The translations under genes were made by a program, and so were the position numbers. Shown here one piece after another: positions 57,928-64,000 of a stretch of DNA of 64,000 nt; position 1 is the first letter of the stretch, and every line of letters begins with the position of its first letter. The stretch lies in assembly GCF_020080835.1 (NCBI RefSeq), contig NC_058164.1, forward strand, positions 15,702,471 through 15,766,470, written 5' to 3'. Under the pieces are notes generated by a model. The model worked only from the letters and a program-made list of their open reading frames with translations, made no database searches and was not told the DNA's origin. The stretch is from Cotesia glomerata (Eukaryota; Arthropoda; Insecta; Hymenoptera; Braconidae).

Positions 57928-58808
57928 TAACGACCTCCCAGCTGGTTTCCCGGGGACTTAACACAAGGGGTTGTACACCGAGTGGCTTTGGTATCGAATT
58001 TCCAGTGATACCAGCACAAGTCCGCGGGACGTTGACTTCTTGAATTTGAACGCGAGCGGGATCTGGAGCGTCGTTGCTTGTGCTTCTGGGAACTAGAATT
58101 GTTCTGCACCGGATCGCGTCCTGCTCTCACTGCTGCCATCTCCCTCTTCATCGTAGCGACTTCCTGGTGAAATGCCGCACTAAGCTTCCTCATCTCTTCC
58201 ACCAAGGAGTCCTCTTGCTTCGGCGCTGTTCGGTTTACCTCCGCTAGGCTGGGGCGGATCGGCATATGCACGATGGAGGCGTCCGCTATCTCCGCTGCTT
58301 TCTCAAGTGGCTGATCTTTGACGATCTCCAGGATAGCCTGTAGCTCTCGCGGCAGACGTCCTTTCCACAAGGCGCGCACTGTTGATTCTGACATATTTTT
58401 GCCCGCTAAATGTTGCAGGCGGCGCAGGAACTGGGACGGCTTTTGGTCACCCATCTCTTCACTTTCCAGGAGCCGGCGCGTTCTTTGGTCCTCGGTGGTC
58501 CCAAGTCTTTTCAAAATTTCGGTTTTGAAAGTCGTGTATGGTGCATCTCCTGGTTCGCCTAATATGAGATCGCGAGCTTCCATTGCCACGCTGGTCGGTA
58601 GCTTCGGTAAAATCATCGCGTATTTTGTTTTCTCCGAAGTTATTCGCGATGCTGTAAAAACTGCCTCGACGAGTGCGAACCACATTTCCACGTCGTCATT
58701 CTTGCACTCGGGTAGCTGCGGCGCGTATGAAGTAGTGGCGTGGACCTCGGGGTTTGTTGCCTGCGGGGTTACTTCTCTTTCTTCGTTAGTCATTTTTATA
58801 ATTTTCAC
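57927..58808 (-). CDS. Gypsy gag with CHCC zinc motif
   Basis: 293 residues from the ATG at 58808 (a second ATG lies six codons in). A capsid-like helical region (about 30-180, with VEMWFALVEAVF and MGDQKPSQFLRRLQHL) precedes an Arg/Ser-rich stretch (RRSRSRSRSNSRSQR). The C-terminal motif CWYHWKFDTKATRCTTPC is Cys-x2-His-x9-Cys-x3-Cys. This CHCC spacing differs from the normal CCHC knuckle and is characteristic of CsRn1-type elements. Gag forms the particle and packages element RNA. Confidence 0.88.
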   Translation of the reverse strand: MKIIKMTNEEREVTPQATNPEVHATTSYAPQLPECKNDDVEMWFALVEAVFTASRITSEKTKYAMILPKLPTSVAMEARDLILGEPGDAPYTTFKTEILKRLGTTEDQRTRRLLESEEMGDQKPSQFLRRLQHLAGKNMSESTVRALWKGRLPRELQAILEIVKDQPLEKAAEIADASIVHMPIRPSLAEVNRTAPKQEDSLVEEMRKLSAAFHQEVATMKREMAAVRAGRDPVQNNSSSQKHKQRRSRSRSRSNSRSQRPADLCWYHWKFDTKATRCTTPCVKSPGNQLGGR

Positions 58809-58967
58809 TCAAACTGCACTAAAAGAACGATTAACAAAAAATTATAGCGATACGCGGGAGAGGAAAAGAAGGAAAAAATTTTATATTTTTTGTAAATAAA
58901 TAAATTAATTAACTACATTGAATTTAACTAAACAGAATTACCGCACTAGAATCACTGTATTTTTTCA

Positions 58968-58978
58968 CGGGGTCACCA
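58968..58978 (-). other. Primer-binding site matching tRNA-Trp
   Basis: TGGTGACCCCG on the minus strand, one base after the 5' LTR. It is complementary to the 3' end of insect tRNA-Trp (…CGGGGTCACCA). Confidence 0.85.
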
Positions 58979-58979
58979 C

Positions 58980-59641
58980 TTTAGGATTTTTAATGGGTAC
59001 GGTGGTAGGTTCTGTTAATAAGTAAACGTGAGGTTAATTTACTATGTATATTGTAACGATTCACGACAGAAATATATCACCCGGAGCCACGTGCACTCAG
59101 GACGGGGAGTTAGGTCGGAAATAATGGTGTCCACTACTGCACTTTGGGTATCAGAGTCGAAGTTTAAAGGGTAGTAGTGGGGTAGAAGGCCCCGAAGATT
59201 TGCGAAGGGACACGAAGAAAATCTTCGGGAAATAGAAAAGTGTGAGAAAAGTGCAAAGGGGCAATAAGCCTTCGTGACGTCAGCGGGCCCGAGAGTACAG
59301 CTGGCCATGCTGACCTCGGGTCCTCTATCGCTTGGGTTTATTGCACATAGAAAAAAGAGTAATAAACAGGAAAGGTTTGAGGAAAGTTGTTGGGAAAAAA
59401 CTCATGGGAAAAACCCACAAGCCGGAGAGAAAAGGCTCCGGATCTTAAAATGTACAAATATTTACAACTTAATCCTATTACAACTGAAAGTTTACAACTA
59501 AATTATTCTATTGAATTTACTACATTTTACAATTTCAAATCTTAACTGTAGCCTAAATGTCTAACAAAATAATTTTAATTTTAACTAAATTTTTACTAAT
59601 TTTTAAATAATTTTAATGTCAGCGGTCACATGACCGCCACA
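58980..59641 (-). repeat. 5' LTR of the Gypsy element
   Basis: Same length and sequence as 54009-54670. It acts as promoter for the element's transcript. Confidence 0.93.
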
Positions 59642-60244
59642 TAGTTATAAATAATATACTATCGAATATACCTAGCACCACCCTTCAACTTTCTGCCGAA
59701 ATGATACTGATATCCATTGAAGATTCTGTCTGGTAAGGATAGAACCGCACTACTCCGTTTTCTCGATGAACGATTGTCTTGAGCCATACTCACAATATGA
59801 CACTTCCTACAATTAAAAAAAAAAAATTAAAGTATGTTATGAAATTGTCTTTTTAAATAATGCTTTCTGTGAATGAATATGTTGAAAAAATGATGTATAA
59901 ATCTATTTTAAGATATGCAACGATAAAGCTGACAATAACTATAGTATAGCTAGTGTTATGTTGTACAAAAAAGCACGAGAAAAAAATTTCCCAACTTTTT
60001 TGAGTTCACGGACTTGGGAAAATTTTTGTCGTTAAAGCTAATACAATACTTCGGTTTTTTTTCATCTCTACATCGATTCTCAGTCTAAGATATCAAACTT
60101 CGACGGAAAAACGGAAAAATACGGATCTTTTCATTTCAATCACCAATATCTCAGTAACCACCAACTATAAGTCAAATAAAGACTCAGTTATTCAAACTTG
60201 AGTAAATTCGTTACAAAATGTATCTATTAGCAATTGATAGCGAA

Positions 60245-60475
60245 TTTTATTTTTTGCCCTGCAGGAGAAAAGTGGCAACTTTTCTCCCGCTGCGCTAAAC
60301 GAAGTTGCCGCTTTTCTCCCGAAGGGCAAAAAAATAGTATTCAGCCCTAGGATAGGAAAGTTAAAAATGGTTCAGATCACATGTTAGTCAACCTCGGCTT
60401 CGCCTCGGCTGACTATAACATGTGATCTGCGCCATTTCTTACTTTTCCTCCCTAGGGGTGAAATATACTATTTTT
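60245..60475. repeat. Two-stem foldback repeat, relative of 30215-30432
   Basis: Stem one: TTTTTTGCCCTGCAGGAGAAAAGTGGCAACTT… with …AAGTTGCC…GAAGGGCAAAAAAA. Stem two: TAGTATTCAGCCCTAGGATAGGAAAGTTA…CAGATCACATG with CATGTGATCTG…TTACTTTTCCTCCCTAGGGGTGAAATATACTA, with a smaller inner palindrome (CCTCGGCTTCGCCTCGG). The order of parts matches the 30-kb copy. Confidence 0.7.
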
Positions 60476-61528
60476 AAGTATTTTATATATCAATTGAATA
60501 ATAATATAGCAACCAATGTGGATGTATGATTAATTTTGAAAGTGCTTGGTTCATACATCTATTACATTTTTTGAAAAAAAAAAAAAAACACTTTGCTATT
60601 CAATAGATGGATCAATTGTTGATTTGTTTTTCAAATACTTACACAAAGAGAAAAACATTGTTAAAATGGCTATCCAATGTATTCTTCAATGACGTTCTTT
60701 TACAATAACTATACCATTAACTGATTTAAGGCTTATTTGTTTAACTTAAACATATAGTAAATATATCTCGTGATCATATATAGTTTCGTTACAACTGACA
60801 AACTATTTTGTTAACGTAAAGATATGGATAACTAATTCAACTAAATTGTATGTCTAAAATAACGATACGTTAAGAATTGTTAAGAAAAATTAGTATACGT
60901 TGTATAGTTAGAATAACGATACGTATTCTTGTTTTAAAAATATTTATTTCTTCGTGTAACAACTACGTAAAATTGATCAAATTACAAAATTTTTTTGGTT
61001 TTAATTTAAGGGGTTATTTAATAATTATATCATGAATAAATTGCACAATTTTTGACAATATCCTCTTTTTTTAGCATATTTTTTTCATCCTTTTAACAAG
61101 CATGCTTACTTGGAATTTTATACAACCATACTTATGTATATATTTACATTTTCATTGGCTTTTGTATACGCCAATCTCAGTATTGTAGGCGGAGTAAATC
61201 CCTACTCTAAAATTATTTTATTTTGTTATCGCAACTGAGATACGGTATTCATGGTAGCTTGTATGGTAACATCGGTTTCACATACGGTTAAAAAAAAATA
61301 GATTTAAAATCCCTAAAAAATAAATTATAAAAATACGTAATTTATTTATCAGCCGAGTCCCACGATTGTAGATTTATATTTCTCTCCTAGGCAAAGATGA
61401 ATTTTGAAAAAAAAAAAAATTCTGCTACGTAATAGATTTTTTAATTATCTATTTTGTAGCTAAGTGTTTTTTTTCGAAATTTTCAGTTCTCTAAGAGAAA
61501 AATATAGAACTGCAGTAGCTTTATCATC

Positions 61529-61561
61529 ATGAGTGCGACAAGGATGTTATTGTTCTTTGCC
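61529..61561 (+). CDS. Possible first coding exon of a secreted protein
   Basis: ATG AGT GCG … reads MSATRMLLFFA and is followed at once by a strong donor GTAAGTATG. A short hydrophobic start ending at a splice donor is common in secreted-protein genes. I could not find the next exon in the remaining 2.4 kb, so this may be chance. Confidence 0.2.
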
Positions 61562-61805
61562 GTAAGTATGACACGAGAAAAAAAAGGAACTCGGCTGTTG
61601 AAACCGTAAGATGGACGGCAGGGTTGGAAGGTTCCCCCATAGTAAACAGATATTAATAATCATGTTTGTTTTCGCTTAAAAATGAAAGTGGCTTATTAAT
61701 ACTCTTATCATAACTCATGTAATTAATTAATCTTAAAAAAAAAATAAATATTCTAAATACTTAAAAAAAAAAATTTTTTTTTAAATATAAAATTTAAAAT
61801 TCTTC

Positions 61806-61834
61806 ACGATAACAATAATGATAATAATAATAAC

Positions 61835-61887
<53 letters not shown>

Positions 61888-61918
61888 TAATAATAACAAT
61901 AAAAATAATAATAATAAA
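61806..61918. repeat. (AAT)n-rich microsatellite
   Basis: About 35 AAT-type units with a few AAC and AAA variants. Confidence 0.9.
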
Positions 61919-63343
61919 CTATCTTCATTTTAAATGAAAACAAGCGTGTCAGCAAATGCTTATTTCCGACGAACTTCGCTTGTGGTAACATCGAAACAAG
62001 TGAAGCGGAGGAAAAACGGTGAGACGATGGCAGCAAACAAACCCACACGGTGACATTATAAGATTTTATAAGTTGAAGGTGCCCTCGCAGTGTAGCATTT
62101 TGATAGTTTTATAGAAAGAATTCTATAAAAATAAATGTGTAATTGAACAGCTACAAATTTTCAACTGTTTCAAATGAAAGAATAATCCGAAACAATAAAA
62201 TATAAAAAAAAAGAAGTATTTGTAAGAATCGAAAAATTTGTACAAGTGATTTCGGGAAAAAAATTTGTTTTCCATAATTTATCTCAAATACAAATAATAT
62301 TAATAAAACTTTTCACATATTACCTAATTTCAACATCCAGATTTAAGACAAATAAAAGATAAAAACAAATTTATTGGTAACAAGTTTAAATAACCGATAT
62401 AATTCAATTTATTTTTTATGTTAACAATTATAAATTGTACTTTCCTAAATATAAATTTAGATTTATAAGTTCTTAAAGAATTTACAACTTCTAGTTGAAG
62501 ACCTACAAGTCATTTAAATAATTAGAATGAAAAATTTAATTTAATAATTGATAATCATACACTGCAAAATTATAGCCTTAATAAAAAATAAAATTCTTAA
62601 TAAATTTAATTTAATACTATTTCTTCGTATTTATAAGTAGTAAATATATTGTAAAAATTTTAAAAATAAACTTATGAATATAAAATTATCAATGAATATA
62701 AAAAAAAATATTTTTATCTGTAACCCGCGATATATTAATAAATTCTAATAACTGGAAAGACGTTACATTTTTAACTGTTGCAGACTTTTTAAAATTATTA
62801 ATAAAATTTTTTTTTTATTTTTAATTTTTTGAGAACGCGAACATTTAGTTAAAGACCATTAATGTACAAACTATAGTACGAACTGTCAAAAAATCATGAG
62901 AATTTAGTTCGGCAGATAAAGGCAGTAAAATTTACATAGAATAAACTGTAATAAAAAAAATAATATTAAAAAAATGTATATAAAGTCAACAATTTTTTTA
63001 AATTTCTTACATTCACATTATTTATGAATTTTTGTGTTCTTTGTTTACTATAAAAAAAATGACTAATAACTTGCTATTTTTTCTATCTTAATTGTAATTT
63101 TTACAAAGTAAATTAATTAGTACATGAACTACATACCGAAAAGAAAATTTGCTTATTGATTCAATTAAAGTTCAAAAGTTATACGTCTCACACAAAATAA
63201 TAATGACTACATATAAAATCTGTCAGCATGGAACAAAACACTATTTGGACTACGCAATTTTAACAGGCGAGACCATATTTTTCTCGCTTTGCTCTCACGG
63301 AGCTCAACGGAACTATCTCTGTCGCACTTCCAACAGCAGAGCA

Positions 63344-63493
63344 ATTGCAGTTTCGATTGGTTTCACGAAACGAATGAAATTTTTGAAAAAAATGCTTTGT
63401 GGTGAAATAGTTTATTAAATTATCTATTATCTCTAAAAAGATTTTTTCAAAATTTCCATTCGTTTCGCTAAGCCGATTGAAACTGCAATCACT
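63344..63493. repeat. Inverted repeat, ~52-bp arms
   Basis: Left arm TTGCAGTTTCGATTGG…CGAAACGAATG…AAAAAAAT (63344-63396) pairs with ATTTTTTC…CATTCGTTTCG…CCGATTGAAACTGCAA (63441-63493), with a ~45-bp loop. It is probably a small foldback/MITE element. Confidence 0.75.
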
Positions 63494-64000
63494 GGTCTCG
63501 GCTGTTAAAACTTAGACTGAGTGGCTCACGATACTTCAGATTAGTGCGGGCTAGATCGTCCGCTTTGTCTTTCCCCTCTCTAGCATCTTGCGTATCCGAA
63601 ACACTTGAAAAGATTCTACGGAGAGAGAGGGTAAAAGAAACACACATACTAACAATTGAAAAAAGGGGTAACCGATAAGGTAAAAGCTCCTATTTTGCCG
63701 AAATATCTAAAATAGAGGTTGAGTTTGAGCATGAAGTTGTTTATCATAGTAAACATCGGTAATGCAGTCTCAAATTTATTTTCTCCGACTCAAGCCTGAA
63801 AATTCAAATCAACTTAAATTAAATTATACGTTGATTAATATTTTCTGTGATTAATTCATTACAAAAGAGTAGATGGCTATGAGTATGAATATAAATTATG
63901 AAAAAAAAAAAAAAAGAAAACAAACGTATAAGACGAACGCTTAAGACATGCTCATTTGGATTTTCCAAACTTTTAGGTAGATTTCTTTAGAAATCTAACT

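Larger units (their letters stand above)
54009..59641 (-). mobile_element. CsRn1-type Ty3/Gypsy LTR retrotransposon, complete, 5633 bp
   Basis: It has two 662-bp LTRs (54009-54670 and 58980-59641) with a constant 4971-bp offset and no differences that I could see. TAGT target duplications flank them (54005-54008 and 59642-59645). LTRs read TGTGGCGG…CCTAAA on the minus strand. The primer site matches tRNA-Trp, a mark of the CsRn1/kabuki/woot group, and gag carries the CHCC motif of that group. Order: LTR, gag, protease-RT-RNase H-integrase, LTR; no env. Nearly identical LTRs imply a recent insertion, here into the first intron of the MULE-RING gene in the same orientation. Confidence 0.93.
38796..59787 (-). 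pseudogene. FLYWCH - MULE transposase - RING finger gene, split by a transposon
   Basis: Exons: 59787-59672, 52039-51820, 51708-51499 joined to 41218-41086 (one exon cut by the 41221-51498 element), 40972-40447, 39733-39446, 39343-38796, all with GT…AG borders. The N-terminal FLYWCH-type finger spans exons 1-2 (FNGYQYHFGRK…CCKRNSHAC…HKHEP). The MULE transposase core lies in exons 3-5 (SILFIHSTVN, IIPVAWIIEIEK, YGDFDADYYTALTSIFPEATIKG, ending VWKFIENVL). The last exon has an acidic stretch and a C-terminal RING finger (CLMC…CLH…CIPC…CVKC). Exon 2 needs one frameshift between ~51930 and ~51855; everything else is in phase. An acceptor (TTTTAATTGTAG) just before the ATG implies a 5' non-coding exon. 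It may be a MULE transposon gene or a domesticated one; no TIRs were found. Confidence 0.8.
59790..64000. other. AT-rich region upstream of the MULE-RING gene, no supported gene
   Basis: Apart from the foldback repeat, microsatellite, inverted repeat and possible exon listed below, I found nothing. A GC-richer patch at 63500-63680 with CT/AG-rich runs has no recognisable feature. Confidence 0.6.

Noticed and set aside
57640..57964. N-terminal ~108 residues of the long Gypsy pol frame starting at 57964
   Set aside because: The protease motifs lie in the neighbouring frame over this stretch. The apparent extension exists only because of the frameshift at 57639-57643.
58318..58899. 193-residue plus-strand frame opposite the Gypsy gag
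   Set aside because: Antisense shadow of gag and its 5'UTR; low-complexity Ser-rich composition and no recognisable family.

Overview
This is AT-rich nuclear DNA from an arthropod, most likely an insect. Genes are split by short GT-AG introns, and the element families present (CsRn1-type Gypsy, errantivirus with env, I-like and CR1-like LINEs, pogo-like and TNP2-like DNA transposons) are typical of insect genomes. A parasitoid wasp would fit, but the sequence does not prove it. No rRNA, tRNA or CRISPR was recognised. Most of the window is mobile DNA, much of it nested.

Layout. 1-483 is the 3' end of a ubiquitin-specific-protease-like gene. 592-4021 is a pogo/Tigger-like DNA transposon with ~650-bp terminal inverted repeats and a two-exon transposase. 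4306-4425 is an ankyrin-repeat relic. 5001-11075 is a full-length I-like LINE bounded by a 13-bp target duplication, with one frameshift in ORF2. 11279-12749 is a putative solo LTR. 12840-14890 holds copies of a TG-microsatellite-bearing repeat, and 15395-16513 is a long-TIR MITE. Two arrays of the same ~173-bp satellite lie in opposite orientation (16514-18483 and 27866-29424). Between them lies a 5'-truncated errantivirus-like provirus (18484 to ~26000), whose pol carries an extra ~1.7-kb segment with an AT-hook and a macrodomain-like region between RNase H and integrase, followed by a frameshifted env.

29497-35601 (minus) is an apparently intact seven-exon F-box/WD-like gene of 417 codons, with a CR1-like LINE (31081-34768) sitting inside a formerly ~70-bp intron. 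38796-59787 (minus) is a FLYWCH-MULE transposase-RING gene. Its first intron contains a young CsRn1-type Gypsy element (54009-59641, LTRs apparently identical). One coding exon is split by a 10,278-bp element (41221-51498).

That 10.3-kb element is the most interesting object. It has 15-bp CCCGAGTCGAAATTT terminal repeats, an AT target duplication, subterminal repeats of a TTTCAACCTA motif and a ~400-bp palindrome near its right end. It carries two divergently transcribed spliced genes: a TNP2-like (CACTA-type) transposase of 896 aa and a 797-aa protein with two BEN domains encoded by duplicated 220-nt exons. Removing the element and one AT restores the reading frame of the interrupted MULE exon exactly. 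I read it as an autonomous transposon in which a BEN DNA-binding protein may do the job that TnpA does in plant CACTA elements.

59788-64000 is AT-rich, with a foldback repeat, an inverted repeat, microsatellites and one possible signal-peptide exon.
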